From the NCBI GenBank assembly GCA_947473355.1, contig CANJCQ010000010.1:1-64000 (forward strand): a stretch of 64,000 bases of DNA, given 5' to 3'. The translations under genes and the position numbers were made by a program. Below are positions 53,083 to 62,261 of this stretch, piece by piece. The stretch comes from Sphingomonadaceae bacterium (GTDB taxonomy: Bacteria > Pseudomonadota > Alphaproteobacteria > Sphingomonadales > Sphingomonadaceae). Within the stretch, counting starts at the first letter, position 1. Each line of letters opens with the position of its first letter. The notes under the pieces are model-generated. The model was not told the origin of the DNA, did no database searches, and was given only the letters and a program-made list of their open reading frames with translations.

Positions 53083-53562
53083 ATGATGACCGGAAAAGAA
53101 CCGCATCAGGCCAATGTGGATCTGATGAACGCCTACGCCCACGCGCTGGACATGCGCGACTGGGACCTGTTCGCCTCGCTGTTCACCCAGGACACCAGCT
53201 TCGCCATGCGCGAATGGGCCGAGAATGCCGTGCCCAAGGACTGGTCCTTCGAGATCAAGGGCCGCGAGGCGCTGGTGGCCATGATCAAGGGCATATGGGA
53301 CGGGCTGTCTGCCACGCACCATTTCCTGTCGAACTATGTCGTCAATCCCGCGCCGGATGGCCTGTCCGCCAAGGCCTCATGCTATCTGCGCGCGCACCAT
53401 GTCGGCAACCGCGAGCGCAGCCACCTGTTTGAGGAATCGCTCGGCCGGTTCGATTTCGAGACCGTAGTCGAACAAGGCGCGTGGAAGATCCGGCGGATGG
53501 AAGAGAACATCTTCATCATGCTGGGCACGGCCGACGCCTTTGCCGGGCCGCCGCCTGCCTGA
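53083..53562 (+). CDS. SnoaL-like (NTF2-fold) polyketide cyclase/dehydratase-type protein
   Basis: 159 residues from the ATG at 53083 (a second ATG follows at 53086), with GGGAG 6 to 8 bases upstream. HALDMRDWDLFASLFTQDTSFA is the first helix-strand unit of the SnoaL-like/NTF2 fold, HHFLSNYVV and the strand after it fit, and the C-terminal IRRMEENIFIMLG matches many members in steroid or terpenoid clusters. It may be a delta5-isomerase-like or hydratase enzyme, or have no catalytic role. Confidence 0.82.
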   Translation: MMTGKEPHQANVDLMNAYAHALDMRDWDLFASLFTQDTSFAMREWAENAVPKDWSFEIKGREALVAMIKGIWDGLSATHHFLSNYVVNPAPDGLSAKASCYLRAHHVGNRERSHLFEESLGRFDFETVVEQGAWKIRRMEENIFIMLGTADAFAGPPPA

Positions 53563-53565
53563 ACT

Positions 53566-53657
53566 CCCCTCCCGCAAGCGGGAGGGGCTGGGGGTGGGTC
53601 AGTCGAATGTGGCGTAAACCGCGCCCACCCCTGGCCCCTCCCGCAAGCGGGAGGAGG
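53566..53657. repeat. Pair of GC-rich hairpins
   Basis: CCCCTCCCGCAAGCGGGAGGGG (53566-53587) is a perfect hairpin, and a near copy lies at 53635-53657. The region between has inverted GGGGTGGG and CCCACCCC. It sits between the convergent SnoaL-like and cupin genes. It may act as a bidirectional terminator or be a sphingomonad-type REP unit. No T-run. Confidence 0.7.
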
Positions 53658-53683
53658 TTACCCGCACTTTCTCCAGTCCTCGC

Positions 53684-54091
53684 TCAGAAATCCACCTCAG
53701 CAATCGCCTCGGCAATGGCATCTGTCTTGGCCTTGCCCAGCGGAATCGTGTTCGCGCCGGTCGCATCCTGAAACACGATCACGACAGTGCAGCCCTCCGC
53801 CCCGATCTTGATCGGCCCGTAACCGGTGCCCGCCTTGGCGAAGCGGACATCGCCAGGGCCGAACAGGGTCTTGCCCACTGTCTGCTCGCCGGAAACGACA
53901 TATTCGAAATAATTGGTGCCATGCGTATGCGGATCGACCACTTCTCCGGGCGCAAATTTGGTCAGGATGACAAGCGGCGAGGTGTTATCGTCCTCGTCCA
54001 TCAAAAAGCGCGCATAGTCGACGCCGTCGCCGGTGCCTTTGCCCCAGACGATGTCCTCTGCAAAAATGTCGCGGTGTCCTCTTGCACCCAT
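53684..54091 (-). CDS. Cupin-domain protein
   Basis: 135 residues from the ATG at 54091, with AAGGAG about 8 bases upstream. PHTHGTNYFEYVVSGEQTV gives cupin motif 1 and GPGDVRFAKAGTGYGPI the following strand. It is smaller than the cupin at 51774 and not closely similar. It is divergent from the large hydrolase gene at 54203, across a 111-base gap. The function is unknown. Confidence 0.82.
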   Translation of the reverse strand: MGARGHRDIFAEDIVWGKGTGDGVDYARFLMDEDDNTSPLVILTKFAPGEVVDPHTHGTNYFEYVVSGEQTVGKTLFGPGDVRFAKAGTGYGPIKIGAEGCTVVIVFQDATGANTIPLGKAKTDAIAEAIAEVDF

Positions 54092-54202
54092 GGCAATTCT
54101 CCTTGCTGATAGCCAAGAGAATACGCCACTGGGCGGCGCGGACAAGAGCAATTGCATTTGCCGGCAAACTGGCGAACATTGGCCGCAACGGGAGAGAACG
54201 AG

Positions 54203-56161
54203 ATGCCAAAACTGCGCCACCTGATGTTGCCATTGCTGGCCATAGTCATGCCGCAGGCTGCGCAGGCCAAGACCGCCCAGCCCCCCCCCCGACCTTCAGT
54301 GCGCCTCGAAGTTACCGCGCGGACGCCGGCCTTTGGTGGCCAGGAATTCGGGACACACGGCAGCTATGAAACGATTACCGGCAAGGCGCACATGCGGATC
54401 GATCCGCTGGCCCCGGCCAATCGCGGCATCGTCGACCTGAACCTCGCCCCGCGCGCTGCCGATGGCATGGTTGAATATGACGTCGATTTCGTCATCCAGC
54501 GCCCTGCCGATCCCGCAAAAGCGCGCCGGGTGATGCTTTACGAGGTCGTCAATCGCGGCATGCGCCTGATGGCAATGATGGCCGGTGGCAGTCCAAACCC
54601 TGCCAGCCCCGGCGACGGCCTGTTGCAGCGCCAGGGCTATACTCTGGTGGCAAGCGGTTGGCAGGGCGATGTAGCCAGCAAGGCTTTGGTCGGCGCGCGG
54701 TTCCCGATTGCCAGCGATAACGGCAAGCCGGTCACCGGACAAATTTCAACCGAGACGATCTTCGAGGATATGACCAGCAAGCGCATCACTCTGCCCTATC
54801 CGGTGGGCGGCGACGATCCGGCACTGACTCGGCTGACTGTCCGCGCCGTTGCTGACTCTGCGCCGCAGACTCTGACCGGATGGCGCTTCACTGATGATCG
54901 GCATATCGAGATCGAACGCCCGACAGGTTTCGATGCCGGGGCCATCTACCGCTTCGAATATGTCGCGAAAGATCCCTGGGTGATGGGGCTCGGCTTTGCC
55001 GCCACCCGCGATTTCATAGCCTGGCTGCGCCACGCACCTGCCGCGCAAGGCAACCCGCTCGCTGATCTGGCCGCAGCCCCCTGCGAGCGAAATGCCCAGA
55101 GAGCCTGCGCCAATCCGCAAGGCGGCGCTTTCTCCAGCGCGGTCGCCTTTGGCGGCTCGCAATCCGGGCGCTACCTGCGCGATTTTCTGTGGCAGGGCTT
55201 CAACCGTGACCTGGCCGGACGCCGCGTGTTTGATGGCGTAATCCCGTTCATCCCGGGTGGGCGGCGCACCTACACCAATTTCCGCTTCGCCGAGCCCGGC
55301 CGTTTCTCGCGCCAGCACGAGGACCACGATGTCCCCGGCTTCACCTTTCCCTTCACTTACGCCAGCCTGCCCGACCCGAACTCGGGCCGTATCGACGGCA
55401 TCCTGCGCGCCTGCACCACCACAGCGACCTGCCCGAAAGTGTTCCACATCGATACCAGCGCCGAATTCTGGCAGGCCGGATCGTCGCTGGTCAGCACCGG
55501 CGGCACTAACCGTGACGTCGCATTGCCCGCTAACGTCCGCGCCTACATGATCGCGGGCGGCGCCCATGCACCCGGCATGATCCTCCCGGCCTGCGCCTAT
55601 CCCGCCAACAATCTCAACTACACGCCGATCGTGCGCGCAATGCTGATTGCCATGGTCGACTGGGCCGGCAAGGGCACCGCGCCGCCCGCCAGTCGCTGGC
55701 CGCGCCTCGCGCGGGGCGAGCTCAAGCCGGTCGATGCACTGAAGGGCCCGCAAGTGCCAACCGCGGGTCTCGTCTGGCCCAAAGTGATGAACCGCCCGAT
55801 CCCGCCCGCCGGCAAGCCCGCATGGCCAGCCTATGTTCCCGCCATCGACGCCGACGGTAACGATCTGCCCGGCATCCGCATGCCACAGGTCGCCGTGCCA
55901 CGCGGCACTTACCTCGGCTGGAACCTGCGCAAAGCAGGCTATGGCGAGGGCGATATCTGCCTGCTCTCAGGTACCTACCTGCCCTTCGCCAAGGATGCGG
56001 AATCGCGCGGCGGCGATAGCCGGGCCTCGCTGGCAGAGCGTTACCGCCTCGCGGGCGAACGCGAAGCGAAAGTCCGCGCCGCTACTGCACGGTTGCAGAC
56101 GGAGGGCTTCCTTCTGCCTGAGGACGCGAGCAAGCTGGTCGCTGTGGAGGCCGGGCAATAG
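54203..56161 (+). CDS. Exported alpha/beta hydrolase-domain protein
   Basis: 652 residues from the ATG at 54203, with GGGAGAG about 6 bases upstream. A signal peptide (LMLPLLAIVMPQAAQA) starts it, then a beta-rich N-terminal half (about 30-270), and a C-terminal alpha/beta hydrolase with GGSQSGRYLRDFL (Ser nucleophile), near residue 330. This fits the Abhydrolase_10 group of exported enzymes. It should act in the periplasm or outside on an ester. A tract of ten C at 54281-54290 lies right after the signal peptide codons. It is divergent from a cupin gene. Confidence 0.86.
   Translation: MPKLRHLMLPLLAIVMPQAAQAKTAQPPPRPSVRLEVTARTPAFGGQEFGTHGSYETITGKAHMRIDPLAPANRGIVDLNLAPRAADGMVEYDVDFVIQRPADPAKARRVMLYEVVNRGMRLMAMMAGGSPNPASPGDGLLQRQGYTLVASGWQGDVASKALVGARFPIASDNGKPVTGQISTETIFEDMTSKRITLPYPVGGDDPALTRLTVRAVADSAPQTLTGWRFTDDRHIEIERPTGFDAGAIYRFEYVAKDPWVMGLGFAATRDFIAWLRHAPAAQGNPLADLAAAPCERNAQRACANPQGGAFSSAVAFGGSQSGRYLRDFLWQGFNRDLAGRRVFDGVIPFIPGGRRTYTNFRFAEPGRFSRQHEDHDVPGFTFPFTYASLPDPNSGRIDGILRACTTTATCPKVFHIDTSAEFWQAGSSLVSTGGTNRDVALPANVRAYMIAGGAHAPGMILPACAYPANNLNYTPIVRAMLIAMVDWAGKGTAPPASRWPRLARGELKPVDALKGPQVPTAGLVWPKVMNRPIPPAGKPAWPAYVPAIDADGNDLPGIRMPQVAVPRGTYLGWNLRKAGYGEGDICLLSGTYLPFAKDAESRGGDSRASLAERYRLAGEREAKVRAATARLQTEGFLLPEDASKLVAVEAGQ
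54281..54290 (+). repeat. Homopolymer tract of ten C in a coding region
   Basis: Ten consecutive C follow CAG in the codons Gln-Pro-Pro-Pro-Arg just after the signal peptide of the 54203-56161 gene. Such tracts can change length by slippage and switch the gene on or off. A sequencing or assembly artefact is also possible. The frame is intact in this copy. Confidence 0.9.
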
Positions 56162-56287
56162 GTCGCACCTGCCGGATCGATTCGAGCCAAATTGCCTTCT
56201 CACGGCGACCAGAGCACGTCCGGTTCCTCATTCCCGGCAATTGCGCTTCCATTCGTCTGGCAGGCTCGGAACAGGCGGAAGTCGCGC

Positions 56288-56515
56288 CTAAAGCCGCTTC
56301 AACTTGGAAAACGGGATCGAGAAAAACCCGGCATCGCCCGAACGCCGTTGCACACAGATGTGCGGCACCCGCGTTCTGCGGCGATCGGCATGGGCAATCC
56401 CGAAATCCTGGCCGGTAAAGGCCTCGACAATCTCGCCGCGGCGCACCGCCAGCTCGCCGCCGATTTCATGGTCGGTTCGCACCACGTAACAGCCCTCAAG
56501 GGTATTCATGCTCAT
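56288..56515 (-). CDS. Small protein of unknown function
   Basis: 75 residues from the ATG at 56515, which overlaps the TGA of the DUF1176 gene (ATGA), so co-translation is likely. The frame opens further upstream within that gene, but overlap makes the short form more probable. The sequence, with an Arg-rich middle (VRRGEIVEAFTG then DRRRTRVPH) and FSIPFSKLKRL at the end, matches no family I know. It has no signal peptide or membrane segment. Confidence 0.55.
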   Translation of the reverse strand: MSMNTLEGCYVVRTDHEIGGELAVRRGEIVEAFTGQDFGIAHADRRRTRVPHICVQRRSGDAGFFSIPFSKLKRL

Positions 56516-57540
56516 TGCTCGATTACGTCCACTTTCCACACTGCTATCCGCTCGAAACTGCCCCGGCATTCGGGCATCACCCGCTGTTCGCTGAGGCGGA
56601 ATTGCTTGCCATTCCAGATGAAGCGATCGACCTTGCCGCAATCGCCGAGCGCGCGGTGCAGGATGTGGCTTTCGAGCACGCGGGCGCTCTCGTTCCAGCC
56701 CACGTTGACCACCACATTGCCCGGCCCGTCCCCGGTGACGCCGATGTCATAGTCGAATGTCGCGGGCTTCATCTCGCCGAAGCCGTCGACGATCATGATG
56801 CTCGCCTCGGCATTGTAGGCCCCGCTGCCGCAGCGCCGGGGCACGATCAGCATGGAATTATCGCGGTCGAGCCGGATCAGGCGCGGGGGCTCGGCGGGAT
56901 TCTTGCTCGCGCTGACGCAAGTCTCTGCGGCGTTCAGCTTCGCCAGCTGGCCCGCATCGGGCTGCGTCGGCGGGCGATCGCCGCGCGGGGGGCGGGTCAG
57001 GGTGACACTGTATCCCGGCAGGTCGTCAACGAAGCGCCGATTGCCCGTGCGGACCAGCGCGCGCGGCGTTCCCGTTTTGCCTTGCTGCGCATCGATCCAC
57101 AGCAATGCAGCAGTCAGCCCGGCGAGCGATGCGCGCGCAAGCTGCTTGCCGCTTGCCGCATCGCGCAGCACCGCCACGTTTCCGCCGCGCAAGGCCTGCA
57201 CCAGCGGGCGCGCCAGCGGCCCCCTGAACACCAGGCGTTCTCCCTCGCGCGGCGGCAGGACTACGGGCGCGGCATCGATTGTCAGGGCCAGCTTGACCGA
57301 TCCCGGCGGCACCTTGATGGTCACCACCGGCTCGAGCTGATGGCCCAGCGGCTGCTCGATCATCACTTCGAGGTGATCGGCCCCAACATCCCCAACCGGC
57401 GCCAGCGCCACCGCCGCGCAATTGCGCACATTGTCGCAGCCGGTGATCCAGTCACGGTAAAGCGCCGTTTTCTCTGGCTCCGGGCCGGTATAAAGCGACA
57501 GTGTTGAAACCGCAGCAAGAACTGCGAATGGAATCGGCAT
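56512..57540 (-). CDS. DUF1176-family protein, exported
   Basis: 342 residues. A short hydrophobic N-terminus (FAVLAAVSTLSLY) looks like a signal peptide. YRDWITGCDNVRNC and the C-terminal SRVMPECRGSF-like Cys pattern (QRVMPECRGSF) match DUF1176, a periplasmic family of unknown role in proteobacteria. Two or more Cys pairs suggest disulfides. It precedes a 75-residue protein. No nearby partner tells its role. Confidence 0.82.
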   Translation of the reverse strand: MPIPFAVLAAVSTLSLYTGPEPEKTALYRDWITGCDNVRNCAAVALAPVGDVGADHLEVMIEQPLGHQLEPVVTIKVPPGSVKLALTIDAAPVVLPPREGERLVFRGPLARPLVQALRGGNVAVLRDAASGKQLARASLAGLTAALLWIDAQQGKTGTPRALVRTGNRRFVDDLPGYSVTLTRPPRGDRPPTQPDAGQLAKLNAAETCVSASKNPAEPPRLIRLDRDNSMLIVPRRCGSGAYNAEASIMIVDGFGEMKPATFDYDIGVTGDGPGNVVVNVGWNESARVLESHILHRALGDCGKVDRFIWNGKQFRLSEQRVMPECRGSFERIAVWKVDVIEQ

Positions 57541-57617
57541 TCAGGGACCCTTCGGCGTCTGCGCCAAGTCCCACATTCTGCTCCGCCCCGCGATCCCCTC
57601 ATCCGAGGGGGGAACCC

Positions 57618-59579
57618 CTAGCGCACCACCACCCGCACCCGCGCGATGTTCTGCACCCGGCCGTAAGGCGTGTCCGCCCTGCCCTCGCGCTGGCCGGAGG
57701 CGCGCAGTACGGCGAACCATGTACCGGGGGCTGGATAACTGTGCGAGGCTGTCAGTGAAACCTCTTCGGAAGGCACAGCAATCTCGGCCCAGCCCGCAAA
57801 GTCCCCCGCCCCCTCAAAGTCCCATTCCGCCGAGACGACCTTGCCTGCGCCCTGCGGCATGGCGATCAAGGCGGAAAACTCCACCAGCTCACCCACGCCA
57901 ACCTCGGCCCGCGCCCCGCCATTCGCGGCGAGCTGGATCACTGGCTGGATGCCACCCCGCTCCGCCGCCGTGGCAGGCAGCACCAGCTGGGTATCTTCAA
58001 TCCGGTAATTCACCTCAAGCGGCCGCCTGCCCTCCTCGACCCAGGCCGCAAGATCGCGCAGCGCCTGCTGCAAGGCCCCGCCATAGCTCACCACATGCGC
58101 GCGCTGCAGCGGCGTCATCGGGTTTTCGTGGTGCGAATTCTCGGTGAACCACAGCGCGAAGTTCTCGGCATAGCCCTCGCCCTTCGCCGCCGCCACCTGC
58201 CCGCGATACCAGTCCGCCTGCCAGGGATAGGCATCAAGATCCAGGCCCACCGCCAGCATCAGCATCTTGCCGCTGTGCCGCCCTTCCAGCATTGATCCTG
58301 CCGCATTGATCGTTCCGAATGGGCCAATCAGCACATCGCGCTGCGGATAGAGCGGCCTGCCCGTGGCGGCACGAAATTGGTTCCAGGCATAATAGGTCAT
58401 GCTCGGCGGTATCTGGTGCCGGTGATAGGTTTCGAGCGCCAGCGCCCACGAATTGTCGATCCGCACCGCGTCTCCCGGTGCAATCTTGGCCAGCACCTCC
58501 GGATTGAGGTGAGAAACCAGCTCAACGAAGTCCTGTCCGTCATTGGCCCTGACATGTGCGATGGCCAGACTGGCCCCCGAGGCCGCGCCAGAGGTCACCA
58601 CCAGATGCGCATTGGCAGCATCGAACGCCGGCAAAGCCGAAAGGTCAATCCGCACCGGCGTGCCCAGATCGACCGAGATCACCGTGGCATCGAACTGCAC
58701 CCGGCTCTGGTTGATCAAGGCATCGGGATCCCAGCCAAGATAGCCCGGCTTGTTCCAGAAGTCCTCCGCATAGCCGGGGTCAATCGCCGGGATCATGCCC
58801 GCGATGTTGGAGAAATAGCCGCTGTCCATCGCCGCATGGTTATACCAGCCCTTCAGCGGATGCCCGAGCAGCGAGATCTCGCGGAAGGCTGCTGCCTCGG
58901 CATCTTTGAGCAGCGGATAGGGATCGCCGCTGCCACCCAGCTCATAGGCATCGGCAATCAGCGCGAACGCCTCGGGGCGCCGCCGCAACTCGCGCAACGC
59001 ATGCATCCGCGCCGACATCATTGAGGGGATGGCATGGTCACAGCCCGGCACAAAAGGTACAAACCCGTCCCACACCCCGTCAGTATTCTCCGCCGCACCG
59101 ACCGTCTGATAGGCCCCGCCGCTGCCGCCAAACAGATAGCCGAATGGCCGATGCTGCCGCCTATAAACTTCAGCCGCCACAATCCGCGAGTACTTCGCTG
59201 CCGCCGCATTCACCCGGTAGGCTGCAATCGCCGGATCCACCGTGGGATCGCGAAACACGCCGCCATTGTTGGTCTGCACATAATAGGCCCCGCTATCCAG
59301 CGTGAACCCCAGATCGCCCATCGCCACTTCAAACGCGATGGGAAACGGCCCCACGTCGCTGCTCGTCGCCATCGGATAGGTATTATGAAAAAACCGCCCC
59401 TGATATTGCGCCTCAGGCGGGAAATAGAACGAAAAGCGAGCCTTGGTGCCCTTGAACCCGCCGCTGACATAGCGATGCGGCACGGGATCGGAGCGCTGCT
59501 CGTCCACATCGGTGAAGGGCTCGGCGAAGAGGGGGTCGATGCTATCTGCGGTGACGAACAGGGGCTTTTGCGCTTGCAT
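57618..59579 (-). CDS. Alpha/beta hydrolase-like protein with C-terminal PKD-like domain
   Basis: 653 residues from the ATG at 59579. The frame is open 49 codons earlier, but those residues are low complexity. YLFGGSGGAYQTVGAAENT carries the GxSxG nucleophile, near residue 155, in an alpha/beta-hydrolase-like core. Residues about 570-653 have a PKD-like Ig fold with AEWDFEGAGDF and HSYPAPGTW. No signal peptide is visible although PKD domains are usually exported, so the start or export route may differ. It lies 192 bases downstream of the TonB receptor gene on the same strand. Confidence 0.75.
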   Translation of the reverse strand: MQAQKPLFVTADSIDPLFAEPFTDVDEQRSDPVPHRYVSGGFKGTKARFSFYFPPEAQYQGRFFHNTYPMATSSDVGPFPIAFEVAMGDLGFTLDSGAYYVQTNNGGVFRDPTVDPAIAAYRVNAAAAKYSRIVAAEVYRRQHRPFGYLFGGSGGAYQTVGAAENTDGVWDGFVPFVPGCDHAIPSMMSARMHALRELRRRPEAFALIADAYELGGSGDPYPLLKDAEAAAFREISLLGHPLKGWYNHAAMDSGYFSNIAGMIPAIDPGYAEDFWNKPGYLGWDPDALINQSRVQFDATVISVDLGTPVRIDLSALPAFDAANAHLVVTSGAASGASLAIAHVRANDGQDFVELVSHLNPEVLAKIAPGDAVRIDNSWALALETYHRHQIPPSMTYYAWNQFRAATGRPLYPQRDVLIGPFGTINAAGSMLEGRHSGKMLMLAVGLDLDAYPWQADWYRGQVAAAKGEGYAENFALWFTENSHHENPMTPLQRAHVVSYGGALQQALRDLAAWVEEGRRPLEVNYRIEDTQLVLPATAAERGGIQPVIQLAANGGARAEVGVGELVEFSALIAMPQGAGKVVSAEWDFEGAGDFAGWAEIAVPSEEVSLTASHSYPAPGTWFAVLRASGQREGRADTPYGRVQNIARVRVVVR

Positions 59580-59714
59580 GGGCGGGCTCTTTCCGGCGGT
59601 TATCCTCTGGAGGGGAGGCTGGGGGAAGAGCGGGGGATTGGCAAGGGTGGGAAGTGTCGGGGGTGAACTTGGCGCGCGGGCGCAACGCCTGGCCTCGCAC
59701 AGATCTAAAGACAG

Positions 59715-59751
59715 GAAAGGCCACAACTTCGCATGGAAGTCGCGGCCTTTC
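59715..59751 (-). terminator. Terminator-like hairpin after the TonB receptor gene
   Basis: On the minus strand GAAAGGCCGCGACTTC pairs with GAAGTTGTGGCCTTTC over 16 bases (with two G-U pairs), with a 5-base loop, 21 bases past the TonB receptor stop. CTGTCTTTAGATC follows, a weak T-run. Confidence 0.6.
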
Positions 59752-59771
59752 GATTTGCCGGGCGAACTCGC

Positions 59772-62246
59772 TCAGAAGCTGACGATGAAGTCCGCACCAA
59801 GCGTACGCGCCTGCTGATAGCTGGCATTGGCCTGGATGGTCCCAAAGATCAGTGAATATACCGCATCCCGGTTATCGGTCAGGTTGCGGCCCCAGATGCC
59901 GATTTCACCCTTGATGGGACCCAGGGCAATATCACGCAGTGCGATGCGGCCATTCCAGATCCAGCGCGCCGGAGTGAACTCGTAAGGCGCAAAAACCGGT
60001 TGGGTGATTTTGAGGTCGGTCAGCGGCGAGTTGCGATACTTGCCCTGATAGATACCGTCGATGCGGAACAGCATCGTCGCTTCGCCGAACAGCGGCTGCG
60101 TGACATACTGGGCATTGACGGCGCCGGTATAGGCAGGAATGCCGCTCGGCTCCGCCGGGTGCAGGCCGTTGCTGGTCAGCAGCGGGCTGGGGCTCAGCCA
60201 CTTGGTGTCAGTATAGCTGAACGAAGCGCCGAAACCCAGGCCCCTGGCGGGCGATGCCGACAGTTCCAGCTCGACGCCCTTGGCCCGGATCGAGCCATTG
60301 TCGACGACGACGACGCCATATTGGGCGAGGCTCTGGCCGTTGACAATCACGTTGGTACCGCTCTGCGCCGCTTGGCTGTGCTTGTAGTTTGCAAGGAACA
60401 ACGCTGCGTTGAAGCGCAGGCGGCGATCCAACCATTCAGACTTCAAACCAGCTTCCCAGGAAGAAACGGTTTCCGGCGCAAAGCTGAGCGGGCCGGCCGT
60501 GCCACCCGAAAGGAACGCGGTGGAGAACTTGGCGTAAGTCAGGACATCGTCGTTGATCCGGTAGTTCAGCCCCACAGAAAAGCTAGGCTTGGTCTTCTTG
60601 TAGACGTTTTCCGACAAGGTTGCGCCGATGATCGCATTTTGCGCGGCATTGTAGGCACCACCAAAGTTGAAATCGTTGACCTTCCTGTCGCTGGTAATGC
60701 GTGCACCAAGCACCACGTCAAACTGCTTGGTAACGTGGATTTCGGCCTGGGTGTAGGCAGCGATCGAGGTGGTGTCTTGCACCGTCTCCTGGACTCTACC
60801 TGGCGTCAGCAGCGATGCGACCGGCGTGAAGGCGACATTTGCGGCAAACCCGGGAACGGCGCTCGACAGCTCATGCGATTGGAACCAAATACCGCCGACG
60901 GTAAGGGTCAGCAGATCCGATTGGTAGTTGGCCTGAAGCTCGTTGCTGACCTGCCAGTATTTGCCATAGCCTTGCCCTTCGTAGCCGGCAAAATAGGAGC
61001 CAACCGGCGCACCGCCATTCGCGCCCAGCAGCTGGGCATAGGAGGCGCCGCCGAGAAACGGTTGTGACGCGGTGAAGAAGGCCTTGGCGCCGGCTGTATA
61101 TTCCAGCCCGCTCAGCCCCATGATCGTTGTGATGCCGAGCGCTTCGGTCTGGCGATAGGCGGTAATGTTCTTGATCGAAATGTTATCGCTGGCCTGCCAT
61201 TTGATCGTCAGATTGTGGCCAGAGGCCTTGACGAAGCCGGGCATGGTCCAGGCGTTGTTGACTGCATCGGGCCGCTTGTAATTGGGGAACAGCGGAACCG
61301 CGCCGAATGCGCCGCCGCCAGGTGTCTGGGTCGCGTAAACCGCACTCAGCGCGCCGCCTACGAAATCGTTGGGATTGATGACCAGCGTGGCGCGTGCTTC
61401 CGGCGTGATCTGGTTGTTCGAATAGTCAAACTTGTAGGTCAGCGACAAGGCATCGCTCGGCTCCACCTTGACGACAGCGAACACGTTGTTGGCGTTCTTG
61501 TCACCAAGCCACTTCGGCGAGACAGTGCGACCGACCACGTTTTGGTACGGGCTGGTGCGATCGAACACAGTGCCTGCGCCAAGGTTGCGCACGTCGCCCC
61601 GGCGCTCATCATGCACATAGGTGACATAGGCGCTGAAGATGCCCATCTGCGGCAAATCGACGGTGGTCCGGGTGCGCAGTTGCGAGAGATTGCCGACAGT
61701 TACTTCCTGGCGGAACTTGAACTGGCCGCTGGGATCGCGGGTGGTGATGCTGACCGCGCCGGCCGTGGCATTGCGGCCGAAGAGCGTGCCCTGAGGTCCG
61801 CGCAGCACTTCGATGCGCTCGAGATCGGGTAGATCGAACACCGCGCCGCGCGTACCGCCAACATAGACGCCGTCGACATAGGTCGAAATCTGGCGATCCT
61901 GCGCTGCCACCGATGCCGAGGCAAAGACGCCGCGCATGGCATAGCTCGGCGAGCCGAGGCTGCCCGCGTTCTGACGTGCCGAGAGGCCCGGGGCCAGACC
62001 GTTGAGGTCCATCGAATTGGTGACACGGTTCGCCTGCAGCGTGGCCTGACTTAGCGCGGTGACTGCGACCGGCACGTCCTGGAGGTTCTGTTCGCGCTTC
62101 TGCGCGGTGACGACGATTTCGTCGAGGCCGCTGTCATCGGCCTTCGCAGGTGTGTCCTGCGCCGAAGCGGTGCCCGCCATCAGGCTGCTCGACACCAATG
62201 CAGTGCACAGCAACAATGCGGCGCGCGTTGTGAATTTCTTGGTCAT
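59772..62246 (-). CDS. TonB-dependent outer-membrane receptor
   Basis: 824 residues from the ATG at 62246, with GGAGGAGG 5 to 8 bases upstream. A signal peptide with SLMAGTASAQ ends near residue 30, the TonB box is DEIVVTAQKRE (about 42-52), and the plug domain has RIEVLRGPQGTLFGRNATAG. The barrel ends in Phe, as in outer-membrane proteins. It imports a large or hydrophobic compound. The nearest relatives would be sphingomonad receptors of catabolic clusters. Substrate unknown. Confidence 0.95.
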   Translation of the reverse strand: MTKKFTTRAALLLCTALVSSSLMAGTASAQDTPAKADDSGLDEIVVTAQKREQNLQDVPVAVTALSQATLQANRVTNSMDLNGLAPGLSARQNAGSLGSPSYAMRGVFASASVAAQDRQISTYVDGVYVGGTRGAVFDLPDLERIEVLRGPQGTLFGRNATAGAVSITTRDPSGQFKFRQEVTVGNLSQLRTRTTVDLPQMGIFSAYVTYVHDERRGDVRNLGAGTVFDRTSPYQNVVGRTVSPKWLGDKNANNVFAVVKVEPSDALSLTYKFDYSNNQITPEARATLVINPNDFVGGALSAVYATQTPGGGAFGAVPLFPNYKRPDAVNNAWTMPGFVKASGHNLTIKWQASDNISIKNITAYRQTEALGITTIMGLSGLEYTAGAKAFFTASQPFLGGASYAQLLGANGGAPVGSYFAGYEGQGYGKYWQVSNELQANYQSDLLTLTVGGIWFQSHELSSAVPGFAANVAFTPVASLLTPGRVQETVQDTTSIAAYTQAEIHVTKQFDVVLGARITSDRKVNDFNFGGAYNAAQNAIIGATLSENVYKKTKPSFSVGLNYRINDDVLTYAKFSTAFLSGGTAGPLSFAPETVSSWEAGLKSEWLDRRLRFNAALFLANYKHSQAAQSGTNVIVNGQSLAQYGVVVVDNGSIRAKGVELELSASPARGLGFGASFSYTDTKWLSPSPLLTSNGLHPAEPSGIPAYTGAVNAQYVTQPLFGEATMLFRIDGIYQGKYRNSPLTDLKITQPVFAPYEFTPARWIWNGRIALRDIALGPIKGEIGIWGRNLTDNRDAVYSLIFGTIQANASYQQARTLGADFIVSF

Positions 62247-62261
62247 GAATTCCTCCTCCAA

